Shown: in pieces, positions 37,610 through 48,604 of the stretch | How the letters are laid out: each line of letters begins with the position of its first letter | Numbering within the stretch: position 1 is the stretch's first letter | DNA from: Kalmanozyma brasiliensis GHG001 | Lineage: Eukaryota > Basidiomycota > Ustilaginomycetes > Ustilaginales | Direction of reading: 5' to 3' | Length of the DNA: 64,000 bases | NCBI RefSeq assembly: GCF_000497045.1 | Contig: NW_015961965.1 | Coordinates: forward strand, 4,779-68,778 | The notes under the pieces: model-generated | Seen by the model: the letters and a program-made list of their open reading frames with translations, nothing else | What the model was told of the DNA's origin: nothing | The model's database searches: none | Program-made: the position numbers and the translations under genes

Positions 37610-39137
37610 AATGAAGTGCGAAACCAGATGTTTGCGAGAGATCTACGGGGCTCTTCGATGGTGAGAAGAACTTGGTATCGAAGCTTGAGGATCTAGATCG
37701 TATACGAGAGACTTTGCGAGGCCGTGGGACCGAGTCGAGGACCGGTGAAGTGAGGTGTGCCTTGTGGCAGGGCAGATGAGAGGGAACAGCGGGACCAAGA
37801 GCGCGTGCGAGTCTAAGGTGTCGAGGCGGTGGTACGAGTCAGCGTGACCACAAGAGGTACGCCAGTTGGAGAAGAAGAAGCTCTCTGGCGTCGTCCGTTC
37901 GACTGGACGCTTGGACCGTCGATCGCGTGTGCTTTGACGTTGTGCGCGAGGGGAGGAGGGAAGCGAGGGCCGGTGTGGGGGTCCGAGGGGCTTGAGGAGG
38001 GCAGCTGTAGGTGGCTGTATGCTACAACTAGTCTAAGGGGATCTCCGAGATCGTACACAAGCGTGCTCGAGTTGAGCTTGAGGAACGACGGTGGGACAAG
38101 ATGAGCTGAGGACGAGATGAGGATGAGATGAAGAGAGAAGGCAAGAAACGCTCTACGGGAAGGAAGCAAAGCGGACAAGCCTGATCCGCAAAGAGCACAG
38201 ACTCCAAGGCGCGTGGGCGGGCCTGCCTGTGTGGGGATCCAGTGCTCTTCCTGTCACACGGCTTTGCATCTGGGGCCCATCCCTCCATGCAGGCGATCCG
38301 GCTTGGCCAAGCTGGAAAGTGGAGGCAAAAGAGCCAGAGCCAAGGGTCTTTGAAATAGCCGAGAGAAAAGGGCACTTGAGCCCTTGATCCATGTGCCGTG
38401 TGACAGGTGACCGGTCCCTTCCTTGTCCACTGACTTCCTGAGATCGTGCCTTGATTCCGTGCTCATCCCAGTCGATCAGCGCGGCTCCATTTCTGTCTCT
38501 CTTTTTGGCTCTCCTTCGCTCGCTCGCCCACGGTGATTTCAACCTCGGCCAAAAGTGCACACGGGGCCCCCCTTCTGGCTTCCCTTTCGCTGCTCGTACA
38601 CGCCTGACACGGCCTGCATCTACGAGGTTGATGGCCAGCACGACAAGCTCATCGGACGTAGCTCTATTCAGCTCGACAGGCTCAAGCGCAAAGATCCAGT
38701 CCGTCTTCTAGATACGCTCGGCAGCTCTCGATCCTTGAGCCTGAGTCAGGGTCCACCAGAAGCGGAGGGGTAAGTTCGAGATGAGCTCATTCAGTGCTAC
38801 TGCTCAGGCCGTGCTTCCCGGTGCAAGTACCGTATGAAGCGGGGGAAACGACGTCCGACGAAATGAATCGCAGCGTCGAGACCCACCCCACTTTGAGGCG
38901 GCGATGCGGGCGATATGCATGCATGCAGGCCGGTCCAATCCGCGCATTGCGGGGAACTCAAAAGCTTCCCAATTTTCGCCTTCACACTGTCAGATCGCGC
39001 CTTAGACGGACCTGGCTCCGATGTCAAATGCTCCAGCTCGTTGCTTGTCGACGGACTACGGACGGTGATGAGAGGGGTGTGCATGTAAGCATTCTTTTTC
39101 AATGATCGTAACAACAGCAACTGGACAAACGAGCGCT
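37610..39137. other. Intergenic region between GtaA and HEM12
   Basis: About 1.5 kb between two minus-strand genes, containing the GtaA promoter and the HEM12 3' end. ORFs are short and composition-biased. I looked for tRNA arms and repeats and found none that hold together. Confidence 0.45.
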
Positions 39138-40517
39138 TCACTCTTCATCCTGTGCACTGTTGACCTCCCTGCTGATCCTGTGCACCGCCTTGAGGTAGAT
39201 CCTGACCGCCTCGGGATCCACACCAGGCGTGATGCCGTGGCCTAGGTTGGCAATGTAGGCTCCACCACCGCCGAAGCCACCCTTCTTGGATCGCAGCATC
39301 TCCTCCACCTTGGCCTCGATCGCATCCTTGCCCGCGTACAGCACCGCTGGGTCCATGTTGCCCTGCAGCGCCAAGCGGTGGCCCGCCTCATTTGACCCGC
39401 TGGCATCCTTATACGTCGAACCACCCGGCGAGGCGAGCTCCACCACCTTGCGAGCAACACAAGGCTCCACCGTCCAGTCCAGACCCACCACGTCGTAGCC
39501 GGCCTTGACCACCTCGGGCAGCGAGTGACCCAGCGCGCCCTTGGCAAACACGATCAACGGCGGGCATGGGATCGACTTGGTCGAAAGAATGTCGCGCACC
39601 GAGGCAGCGATCGATCGCAAGTAGGGCAACGAGAACTGGCGGAAGTCGGAAGGCGAAAGCTCGCCAGCCCACGAATCGAACACTTGCAACAGCTGCGCGC
39701 CAGCCTTGACCTGGCCAACGAGGAAGTCGGTGCACACATCGGCAATCCTCTGCAGCAGCTCCTTAGACTCTTCGGGATACTTGAACAGCCAAGCCTTGGC
39801 CTTTTCGAATGTCTTGCTGCCTCCGCCTTCCACCATGTACGCCATCAGCGTCCAAGGAGCACCGCAGAAGCCAATCAGCGGCACCTCGCCGTCCAGCTTG
39901 TCGCGCGTCATCTTGATCGCTTCGTACACGTAGCCGAGCTCCTTGTCAACGTCCACCTTCTTCTTGAGCTTGGTCGAGACGTCCTTGGGCGTCACCAGCG
40001 GGTCGGGGAAGTGAGGCCCTTTGGCAGGCAGCATCTCCACTTCCATGCCCATAGCTTGCGGCACGACCAGAATATCCGAAAAGATGATGGCGGCATCCAA
40101 CAGTCCCGTGTAGCGTCGAATGGGTTGCACCGTGATCTCGGAAGCCAGCTCGGGGTTTCGGCAGCATTCGAAAAAGTCGTGGTCTTCTCGGATCTTGCGG
40201 AATTCTATGGGATGAAAGAGGGACGATCGGAACAGGCATGCTGAAGGTCAATATACTGGATCCACGTAGAGCAAGAAGGGAGCGATGTCATCGCAAAAAG
40301 CAGACATGCTTTAAGGCCTCGTCGAAGTGGCCGACTACTCACCTGGAAGGTATCGGCCAGCCTGGCGCATGATCCAGCACGGGGCTCGCTCAGTCTGGTG
40401 ACCACGAGCAGCGCGAATGATCAAGTCATTCTTGAGTCCCTCTTCGGGCTTTCGGCACTCCTTCTCCTTGCGGTGGGTGAACGACTGCAGATGCTGCATG
40501 CCTGGGATCTTGGACAT
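39138..40517 (-). CDS. hem12: Uroporphyrinogen decarboxylase
   Basis: Exons 40517-40343 and 40204-39138 give 413 residues. The 138-bp intron (GTGAGT...CCATAG) lies inside the invariant motif, rebuilt as [16 protein letters not shown]. The enzyme removes four carboxyl groups from uroporphyrinogen III to make coproporphyrinogen III, in the cytosol, for haem synthesis. Diagnostic features are the substrate-binding arginine in RQAGRYLPE, Asp in [29 protein letters not shown], the [11 protein letters not shown] tyrosine/serine region, and the histidine in [13 protein letters not shown]. The length is normal for the eukaryotic enzyme, with a Glu/Lys-rich N-terminus. Start and splice sites are unambiguous. 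Confidence 0.96.
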
Positions 40518-40896
40518 GATGACGAGCTGTGAGCGCTAGTTGGCGGAGATGTTGGCTGCCAGTCAGTCGCCTTTTTGAGGATGAAATTCGAGACTTGTAG
40601 AATGCGCGCCTTCGACAGGATCTAGCGAATGCAACAAGGAGGTGAAGCGGCAGCAGGTGATGGTCAAGAGGTAAAGATGTGATGAACCTTTCCGAGATTG
40701 CCAGGTGGAGCTTGACGCAGCGACTTTTTTCAACGGGTCAATCGGGCGTCTGTGCTTTTTGGCAAGGTGCGTGCGCCTTTTCTTCTAAAATTGCGCCAGA
40801 CATGTCAGAGTGGTGTTGGTCAGACGAGTCGAGTACACCTCTCAAGCTTGCTTCGACAATAGAATAAGCTCGGCACAGTCAGTGTCACTCAGCATC

Positions 40897-40946
<50 letters not shown>

Positions 40947-41253
40947 CGACGACAGCTCGAGGATCCAACATTCGTCCAACATAGAGTCTTGCAAGGGAAC
41001 GATCGTGAATCAGATTCAGACGGTATCGGGGGTCATGTATAGTATACAAAGAATACAGGCTGCGCTGTCCGAGGGACGCGGCAAGCTTGGAGCAGGTTGG
41101 AGGTAGCGGGCGATATGGAAGTATCTTCGCGTCGTTGCTGTCGAGGGGCTGCAAAGACTCCGTAAAGTACAAAGCCCGGCGGGCAAGCAAGGCTGGATGG
41201 GAGACGAGACGAAGGGCCAATGGAGCAAGGTGACCAGGTCAAGACGGCGCACC
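40518..41253. other. Intergenic region, HEM12 promoter side
   Basis: 736 bp between the HEM12 start and the HMG-box stop, both on the minus strand. It contains the HEM12 promoter and leader and a (CAG)15 microsatellite. No gene is visible; the Ala-rich ORF on the minus strand is a by-product of the triplet run. Confidence 0.5.
40899..40943 (+). repeat. (CAG)15 trinucleotide microsatellite
   Basis: Fifteen uninterrupted CAG units (CTG on the minus strand). It lies about 310 bp past the HMG-box stop and 380 bp before the HEM12 start, outside any supported coding sequence. If the HMG transcript is long at its 3' end it would carry CUG repeats. Pure tracts of this length are usually length-polymorphic. 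Confidence 0.95.
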
Positions 41254-42090
41254 TTACTGCTCGAGCGGTGCGCTCTCGGCCATCTCGGCCTCGTGGTCCT
41301 TCTTCTGCTGGCTCCATGTCGCCATGTTCTCTGTCGTCTTGTCCTGGTACACGCGCCTCTGCTCGTCCGTGAGCGCCTTCCAAGCCTCGGACACCTTGCC
41401 TAGCACTTCGGCGTACGGCATACCGGGATGCTTCTTGCGGATCTCCTGTCGCACTTCGTTTTGGAAGAGCAGGTAAGCGCTCGGTGGTCGCTTGGGCGCA
41501 TCCGGGTCACGCAGACGCTTCTCCTTGCGCTTTTGCAGCTTGCTCAGCTTCTTAGCTGTCTTGCCATTGGCACCGGCGGTAGCAGCTGCGGCCGCCGTAT
41601 CCGCGCCCGGTGTCGGTACGCTCTGATGCGAGCCGTTGGCGATGCTGAGGAAGTCGAAAGTACTTGGCACGCCCGCAGCACCACCCGCAGAGACGTTGCC
41701 TTGCTGTGCAAGCACGAGCGCGGCCACGTTGGGGTTCTGTCGTGCCACCACCTTGACAAAAGCATCGCACGAGTCGGCGGCGTGGCGGAGCTGAGCAGAG
41801 AGCCGGCTCACCGCGTCGAACATCTGTGCACGAGAAGCAACGAGGCATGGTCAGTCCTAATAACTCAGCTTGAATCGTAATGTCGCGGCTAAATCATCAC
41901 TCACACTCTGTCGAGCGATAAAGATATCGTCGCCCTGACCTGTGTGGCCAAGAGCCGGGTTGAAAGCGGCATGCTGATGATGCGCTGGTTGATGGTGCTG
42001 GTGCTGATGCGATCCGGCGTGGTGCTGATGCGATGCATTCGCCACTGAATGAGTGAGCAGACCGTACTGGTCGAAGCTGGCGGCGTTCAT
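41254..42090 (-). CDS. HMG-box DNA-binding protein, His-rich N-terminus
   Basis: Exons 42090-41905 and 41823-41254 give 251 residues. The 81-bp intron (GTGAGT...GTGCACAG) joins in phase 0, giving FIARQSMFDAVSRLSAQL. Residues about 20-42 hold a His/Gln run (HQHHAGSHQHQHHQPAHHQH). Residues 62-100 form a helix-rich segment seen in Hmo1-like proteins, then an Ala-rich linker and a basic stretch KLSKLQKRKEKR. A single HMG box follows at about 168-228: DPDAPKRPPSAYLLFQNEVR and the WKALTDEQRRVYQDK helix. The non-sequence-specific box type (PKRPPSAY) suggests an architectural chromatin protein like Hmo1, Nhp6 or Nhp10 rather than a mating-type regulator. The start could in principle be further upstream. 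Confidence 0.85.
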
Positions 42091-43412
42091 GGCGGAAAAG
42101 ATTGTGGCAGGCGAGGCGTCGACGAAATCGGACGCTGCGACGATGACCGGGAGACTGTGGTTGGGAGAGCTACGATCGAGGATTCGCGGCAAGGGAGGTT
42201 CCGGAGACGATAGCAGCAGACGCGACGGAGACGGTGCGGATTATGACGGGCAAGGTCGAATACGGTAGGAGCAGGCGCGAGAATGATGTCGAGAAGGTGT
42301 CGAGTTGCAGATGGCGTTGGCGTTGACAGGCGCGTTAAGGTGAGAGAGAGAGTCGAAGGCAGCAGCACACAAGAATGTAACACGTTGGGTCAATAAAAGC
42401 ACCACAGCAGAACGAGAACGATGGCCCGAAGCGCAGGAACGAGAGCCAACCTCCGACAGCAATGGCAAGCTTCATCAAAGAGGGACACGCGAGGCCGGAC
42501 CAGGCACGTCAGAAAGGCAAGCAAGCGAGAGAGGAGAGCAACAGCGCGTAATGCAAGCAAGCCAGGGTTTAAGACGCGTAGCACGCGAACCGGCGACACC
42601 ACGCTACACTGTAGCCGCTCTGATCCCACCTTGCAGTCCTTGGACAGCCGTTTCTTCTCGCACCTTGTTCCTCAACGAGCGCTCTGGTCCATCCCATGTC
42701 AAGATCACACCCTGAGCGTTGAGCAGGGATGGCGCCGGGAAACGGCATCAAGCTTGACAGCTTCCAGGGTCCAGAGTCTGGGGAACCGCAGCCTCGGACG
42801 CCTTCGCTTGGGGCGAAGCAACAGAATCGGGCTGCGACAGAACCTTAACAGCAAAGCAGCACCGAGAGGAGGCCAAAGTCGAAAGGGACACTTACCTCGC
42901 TGAAAGGAAAGGAGGCGATACACAGAAAGGAAAGCGTCGAGCTCGGATTGATTTGCACGATGAAGTGATGCAAATGGTATGCTTGTATGGATGGTTTCGA
43001 TGGGTTTGAAAACGATGGAAATGGTGCGTGGAAAGGAAGGAAAAGGGGGATTAGAGACGGTCAAAAGGGTCGTGGTATTTGTGCAATTCGAGCTTTGCCT
43101 TGAGTCAAGAAACACTTGGAACGTGCTTAACCCTCACTTGAAGTACGCGACACGCTAGGTTCAAGTTGCCCTTCCGCTGCTTAAATCAAACTCGAAATCG
43201 GAATTCCCCGTCGAAATGAGTGTTTTTCAATTGGCGATTAGCGCGTCTTTGTTAGACTATTGATATCGAGAAGCTGCAATTTCAAATCGGCCGGCTGAGG
43301 AAAATGAAATCGGTCCTCTCCTGGCCAAGTGGGTTCCGTGCTGAGTCGGAAACGCAGCTGCGATTGACAAGTCCATCTTATCGTTCCTACTTCCATCAAC
43401 GCCATTCAGCCT

Positions 43413-43556
43413 TTAGCCTCGCCAGCCCAAATTGGTCTTGAGGTCTCGAACTTCTCTGACGCCAGCGGTGCGCACGCTTTCAGCAGGCATCAGCTTCCTT
43501 CGAACAGCGTTGCGGAAAGCGGTCAAGTTGGCTGCGAACGGGTTCTTAAGGATCAT
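43413..43556 (-). CDS. Possible small protein or terminal exon
   Basis: A 47-codon frame from ATG 43556 to TAA, with regular-looking, basic, helix-compatible composition (NPFAANLTAFRNAVRRKLMP, then VREVRDLKTNLGWRG). The codon before the ATG is TAG within CAGTTAG, which could be a splice acceptor, so this may be the last exon of a gene whose other exons I cannot place. I do not recognise the family. It is listed because its composition differs from the surrounding non-coding DNA. Confidence 0.3.
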   Translation of the reverse strand: MILKNPFAANLTAFRNAVRRKLMPAESVRTAGVREVRDLKTNLGWRG

Positions 43557-43837
43557 CTAACTGCCTATCTTTGGGTGGAGACATTACAAGACGGAGGCTT
43601 CGACTAGCCTTTGCTCCCCGTCGCTGCTGTCGCTGCTGCTGTCGCTTTGGCTGACTAGTTTCACAGCTTGCGCTTCCCGCAGTCCCCGCACTTGCTAGGC
43701 ACGCATACACGGCGCCGGTCAGACGAGATCGGTTACGGTCCAAAGTCAGAGCAGGTGAATTGTTGCTTGCTAGAACGTGAGCTCTAAAGATAAATCTTCG
43801 TGTCTCTGCGACTGTCATTGCCGTCCAAGGGGAAGGC

Positions 43838-44224
43838 ATGTCGGCGCATTGGACCACGGAGACTTCCATCAAGCTCGAGTGCGGCAACGACGCTGTCTCG
43901 CCGTCAGACGAGGCTGCCGATCCCAAGTATTTGCACCCCGTCAAGGTCCCGAACACCAGATCCGTAAGTGTATACATCATCCCTCTCCCTTCTCACACTC
44001 TCGCAGTGGCAGTCTGGGCAAGTCAGATCGAGCTCGAGCAGAACACACTGCTTGGGAGAACCACAGCGCTTTGCATTTATTTGAGTCTCAGAAGAAGCGC
44101 AAGCTCGCGGTCCCCGCAGCTTGCTGGAAGCGGCACCTTCACTTGTCGTGCTTTTATGTCGGCAATACTGGAATTCAATGGATCAGCATATCACCAAACG
44201 AGTGCATTCATGGAGTCTCCATGA
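43838..44224 (+). CDS. Possible small spliced gene, unknown
   Basis: ATG 43838 starts 42 codons of coding-like, GC-ending codon usage (MSAHWTTETSIKLECGND and on) that end at a perfect GTAAGT donor (43964). Acceptors at 44006 and 44026 are both possible; the latter gives a 63-bp in-frame intron and a 107-residue product ending at 44224, the former a 67-residue product. The downstream residues are less convincing than the first exon. I do not recognise it. Confidence 0.3.
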   Translation: MSAHWTTETSIKLECGNDAVSPSDEAADPKYLHPVKVPNTRSVSVYIIPLPSHTLAVAVWASQIELEQNTLLGRTTALCIYLSLRRSASSRSPQLAGSGTFTCRAFMSAILEFNGSAYHQTSAFMESP

Positions 44225-44791
44225 CGGTGGTGGCGATACATGCTCGATTGGCGTAGACCTGGGTGAATGCTCGGATCGAAACGACTCGTTGGAAGCAGAT
44301 GTCTTTCGCATGAAGGCAAGGTCTGCGAGGCAAAGCGCGGGTCGTAGTGCCCAGCGGACGCCGCAAAATTTCAGAGCTGCCAAGTCGCCTCTCCAACGGT
44401 CTCTCACTGCCGAAGGCACGGAGGATTTTCGCAGCAGATTTACATGTCAGTCAAGCGGACGTAACATCTCTAAAAATCGGCCTTCGTTATCGACTTCTGC
44501 CTTCATCTTCGAGCTTACGCCACATGGTGTCGACCCATGTCACTCAAGGACGACGTTGCTTCAGAGGACTGTTCGACGTACAGGCTGCTGTCTCAGCTGT
44601 CATGCCGCTGCTGATATCGCCTCAAATTCTTCCTAGTTATTCTCTTTCGTAGTATGGGCAAATCGCTGACCTCTCCTCTTCCCCCGTGTGAAACGTTCGC
44701 ATGCGCTGTGGCTGGCCATTCTTGCTCACACCTTGGGTCTCGCCTTCGCTATTTGCAGTCGATCGAATCGTAGCTGCGATCTGTAGGCCTG

Positions 44792-47700
44792 ATGGTCCGC
44801 CAAAGCCTTCCAAATACCGATATGGACCCGACATCAGGGTACGACTCGTGGCTCATGCAACAAAACGGCAATGTACAGCCGTCGTGGCAGCTTGGACCCA
44901 ATGCGGTCTCGCAATCGAGCATGCCAGACTCAGCAGCGCCAATGTACGCAGCCTCCCCATCATCATCGAGTGGGCCAGCGGCTAGCTCACTGTATCCAGC
45001 GCTTCCTGGACCTCACGGCCAATACATGCAGCAGCCTGCCTCATCCTTCCAGCAGCAGCAAGGCGGGGTCTCGTTCCCGCCACAAGTGTATTCTCATCAT
45101 CAGCAGCAGCACCAGCAGCAGCAGCTATACGGATCGTTCTCGAACATGGCGAGCATGCCCTCTTCCGGGATTTATCCAGCTGCGCCCTTGTCGATCGATG
45201 AAGCGACCTTCAACGAGCTGCGAGCCGCCTATCCAAACACGCCGCCGGACTTCCTCATCAATGCCGTGCTCCACTCTCCACAGCATTTTCCCGCGGCTCA
45301 GCTTGCGCCTCCGCCTCAGCCTACGGTGTATGCATCATCGCCTCACTCTTATGCCTCCGCACCATCGAACAACGAGCAGTTCCAATCGCAATCAGATCAC
45401 TCCCTTGCGAATGCTCTGACGTTCTCAAGTCCCTCCTCACGGCCTGCGAATCAGTCGTCCGGCTCTATCAATGGCATGCCACAGTCGGTCGCGCCACCTC
45501 ATCAAGCTCAAGCCGGTTCGTCGGATGTTGCTGCGCCAAGCACAGCATCCTCGTCAAGCGCAGGCGCCAAGGATAAGCAACCCAAGCTGCGTCAATCCAA
45601 GCTTGCTTTCCTGCCTGGTGTCGCCAAGTCTCTTAGCCAAAAGGAAACGCCACTGCCGCCGGCTCCGATCGCGACGAACACGCCGACAACGAGCGTCGGC
45701 GCAGAAATCACCGTGATCACGGACTCGGGTTCTGAGCCCGGAACGCCTCCCCTTCCTCCGGCAAAGGCGTTGTCGAAACCCTCTACAAAGGGCAATGCTG
45801 GCGCTGCTGTAGTCAAGGGCGGTGCCGACGCAAAAGGCGCAGAGGCCAGGAAACTATGGGAGATGGTCAAACAGCCACTCTCGCGTCTGTCGGTGGAGCG
45901 CGAGCCTGCCAAAGCGGTCCACAAGTTCGTTGCACCTCTCAGCGATCTCGACCCGGGCGGCAAGTTCCGGAACCCCAGACCTACGGCAGTCGAGGATCGC
46001 AAGATCATCCTCGACATGCTCAACAGCATCGTCAAGCTCGAGACTGGCAAAGGCTACAGCAAGACCGGTCGAGAAAGGTTCTTCGCCGCCCTGATGGGCT
46101 CGTATGCTGCAAGACACATCCTCTCCGCCTGGCTGCGCGCGACGACGCCACCAAAGAAGGCCTCTCAGGACGTAGTGGACGAAAGTGCAAAGTACCAATC
46201 CACGCTGCCCCCCCTTCTCAGCATTCTTGCCTTCGTCGAGATGAAGCGAGACTATCTGACGGACGATGCAGCCCTCGGCAAGGCCATCACGGGTGTCTCC
46301 TTGCGCGCTGTGGATCCTTCAGCGCGCAAAGCGGCACAAGACATCAAAGCCAAATGGACAAAAGTGGTAGAAGATGCTGACACCAAGGCGGCTGCTCCGC
46401 CACGTCCCAGTCCGTCCGCCCCTGCAAACGCTCCGAGCACGAAACGGAAGCCAGCAGATGGCGCGGCAACGGCGGTCGAGGGAGCCACGAAGCGTTACAA
46501 GTCGGCCTCGGCCGCGGCGGCCACCTCCACAAGCGCGAAGGCAACCAAGGCGACCCCATCTTCAGCCGGCACATCCACCGCCGCCTCGAGCCGGCCGGCA
46601 CCCGCTCAGGCGGGTGTTGACTTCTTCGCGGCTGGTAGCGTCAAGAAGCAGGTAGTCGCAAGACCGCCTTCGACCGCCAGTGCCGCTGGGCCAAGCCGTC
46701 CATCTGCTCATCACAACGTCATGAGCTTGATTGACAAGGTCAGCGGCGGCGCTGGAAGCAGCCGCGCTGCATCTGGCACATCGACTGCGCAGCCCGCCAG
46801 CTCACAACTCAAGAAGAAGGCGCCGAAGCGTGTCAGGTGGAAGGAGGACAGCGAGCTCGTAGCGGTCAAGCTGATCGAGCCAGCCGACTATGGACAGGGC
46901 GAGATGGACGAAGAAATACACATCGAAGGAGCAGGGGACAAACGTCACGAGGGTGCGGCGCTCAAACAGACGGTGAGCACAATGGAGGCGCTGATGGACT
47001 GGCAGGAGCCGCGTGAGCTCTCGTTGGCGGTCGACTCAGACCCCATCGGCAGCGAGTCCGTCGAAGGACCGTTCCAAACGCAACGACACGCTGGTCTCGA
47101 GAGAACTGCGACCGCGGACGGAGAGGAGGAGTCTGGCGGCGTGGAGGAAAGCAATCTGGAGCAGCCTGGCTCAATTTCAGAGACGCCGGCAGAACTGGCA
47201 GGAGCAGAGACTGCCGAGATTCCGACGCCGTGGATGGAGGAGGCGGAAGCGGATCTCGATGTGACGGGCGAGGGCCAAGGCATTCACGAAGTCGCGGTCA
47301 AAGATGAAGGAGCACCGAATGACGACATGAAGACAAGCGACCACGCCGCAATTCCAGCCGCAGCCGATATCAGCGCGCTGCTGGCCAAGGTGGGTCAGAC
47401 GGTAGGCGCGGATGCCAGTGCGATCTCGAGCACCGGAACGCAGACCGCAGCGCCAGCTCCGGCTCTCAACTTTGACCTGACGCAGCTGCAATCTATCCTC
47501 AATGCGGCCAAGGGGGCCGACGCCAATTCCAATACGGTCAATGCGGCGTTGGCTTCATCGAATGTTACGAGCGACAACCTGTCCAACCTGCTGTCGAGCC
47601 TCTCGAGGTCAAATGGGCAAAACGTCCCCAGCACTTCTGACGCAGGCGAGCAGCCGAGCTACTGGCAGCGGCCCCAGCGCGACAATGTCCCAGTCAATGC

Positions 47701-48019
47701 TGCACAGGAGGAAAGCTATCCGGGAGAGTTCCAGGGGGATTACCAGCCGGACAGGAAGTCGTCGTACAACTACGGTCAAACGTCAGCGCCCAGAGGATAT
47801 CGATATGGAGGAGGCGATAATGGCGGGTGGGATTCAGAGCAGTCCAGCTATGGTGGATACCAGTACGGCGGATCCGGAGATGGTGGACAAGGTGGCTACG
47901 GCGGCGGTGGTGGTGGAAACGGTGGTGGCATTTGGCAGTCGAAGCGCCACACGGTGCCCTGCAAGTTCTTTGCGCAGGGAACTTGCCGCAATGGGTCATC
48001 GTGCAACTTTCGTCATTGA
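44792..48019 (+). CDS. PNUTS-like PP1 regulatory subunit
   Basis: 1075 residues, no intron. Regions in order: a Gln/Ser/Pro-rich N-terminus with a CUE-like helix set at ~132-165 (SIDEATFNELRAAYPNTPPD), a TFIIS N-terminal (LW-type) helical domain at about 390-520, a Ser/Ala/Lys-rich linker, the motif KRVRW at ~678 followed by SELVAVKLIEP, an acidic region, a GGYGG-rich stretch, and a C-terminal CCCH zinc finger (CKFFAQGTCRNGSSCNFRH). A TFIIS-N domain, an RVxF/W-type PP1-docking site and a terminal CCCH finger in this order is the architecture of PNUTS/PPP1R10. PNUTS targets PP1 to chromatin and helps slow Pol II during termination. The orthology is inferred from architecture and motif context. 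An alternative ATG lies at 44822. Confidence 0.78.
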   Translation: MVRQSLPNTDMDPTSGYDSWLMQQNGNVQPSWQLGPNAVSQSSMPDSAAPMYAASPSSSSGPAASSLYPALPGPHGQYMQQPASSFQQQQGGVSFPPQVYSHHQQQHQQQQLYGSFSNMASMPSSGIYPAAPLSIDEATFNELRAAYPNTPPDFLINAVLHSPQHFPAAQLAPPPQPTVYASSPHSYASAPSNNEQFQSQSDHSLANALTFSSPSSRPANQSSGSINGMPQSVAPPHQAQAGSSDVAAPSTASSSSAGAKDKQPKLRQSKLAFLPGVAKSLSQKETPLPPAPIATNTPTTSVGAEITVITDSGSEPGTPPLPPAKALSKPSTKGNAGAAVVKGGADAKGAEARKLWEMVKQPLSRLSVEREPAKAVHKFVAPLSDLDPGGKFRNPRPTAVEDRKIILDMLNSIVKLETGKGYSKTGRERFFAALMGSYAARHILSAWLRATTPPKKASQDVVDESAKYQSTLPPLLSILAFVEMKRDYLTDDAALGKAITGVSLRAVDPSARKAAQDIKAKWTKVVEDADTKAAAPPRPSPSAPANAPSTKRKPADGAATAVEGATKRYKSASAAAATSTSAKATKATPSSAGTSTAASSRPAPAQAGVDFFAAGSVKKQVVARPPSTASAAGPSRPSAHHNVMSLIDKVSGGAGSSRAASGTSTAQPASSQLKKKAPKRVRWKEDSELVAVKLIEPADYGQGEMDEEIHIEGAGDKRHEGAALKQTVSTMEALMDWQEPRELSLAVDSDPIGSESVEGPFQTQRHAGLERTATADGEEESGGVEESNLEQPGSISETPAELAGAETAEIPTPWMEEAEADLDVTGEGQGIHEVAVKDEGAPNDDMKTSDHAAIPAAADISALLAKVGQTVGADASAISSTGTQTAAPAPALNFDLTQLQSILNAAKGADANSNTVNAALASSNVTSDNLSNLLSSLSRSNGQNVPSTSDAGEQPSYWQRPQRDNVPVNAAQEESYPGEFQGDYQPDRKSSYNYGQTSAPRGYRYGGGDNGGWDSEQSSYGGYQYGGSGDGGQGGYGGGGGGNGGGIWQSKRHTVPCKFFAQGTCRNGSSCNFRH

Positions 48020-48604
48020 AGGAAATGGTTGGCAGACAAGCAATGGAATGCACTCGAGGATCGCAACCTGACCACAACCAACCCATAGCGTGCGTTTTCC
48101 GTATGTCGGTGTGTGATCATGTGAGCTGTCTGATGCAACGTCAACGAGGAGACTGAGACAGATGTCGATGCAGGGTTCTCATGCGGCAGTCTGGGCCCTG
48201 CATCCTGGGCGTGTGGCTTTCGGCCCGCTTTTTTGGCCGAGCGTCATGGTGGAGGTGAATTTGTGATTTTATGGGGGAAAATTTCGACGAGGAGCGCTTA
48301 CACAGCAGCAGCGCGGCTTGTTCCGAGCCAACGTGGCTCAGTCGTGCACCCAAGCCTCGACCGTCGTCACTATCATCGTCAGCATCATCATCATCATTAG
48401 CATCGGAAGCATCAAAACCACCAGCATCATCATTGCACATATCTTCAGCATCATCAGCATCACACAGCAGCAAGAGCATATCGCAGACTGCCACCAGACC
48501 AGCCGCCTGGCATTCCATTGAACCCGCTGGCGAGCCCGCTGCTTTCCTGGAAGCGAGCAAATATCACCACTCGGTCTCAACGCACGTACAGCGCTATCGC
48601 AACA
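48020..48604. other. Intergenic region between PNUTS and DinB genes
   Basis: 585 bp between tandem plus-strand genes. It includes an imperfect CAT/TCA triplet run at about 48372-48470 that could lie in the leader of the next gene. The downstream frame is open to 48518 through TTG only. Confidence 0.45.
48372..48470 (+). repeat. Imperfect CAT/TCA triplet repeat
   Basis: About 100 bp of interrupted CATCATCAT-like triplets with AGC and ACC variants. It lies outside supported coding sequence, 135 bp before the DinB-fold start codon. It is probably a decayed microsatellite. Confidence 0.6.

Larger units (their letters stand above)
42091..44791. other. Long divergent intergenic region, HMG to PNUTS
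   Basis: 2.7 kb between divergent genes. The HMG-proximal part (42091-43140) is likely promoter and leader. The middle holds two weak small-gene candidates listed separately (43413-43556 minus, 43838-44224 plus). The remaining ORFs overlap each other on both strands and have no recognisable content. No tRNA is supported. Confidence 0.45.

Noticed and set aside
42705..43115. 136-codon minus-strand frame upstream of the HMG gene
   Set aside because: Composition is Leu/Arg/Pro-rich without family signals; it better fits promoter or 5' UTR sequence.
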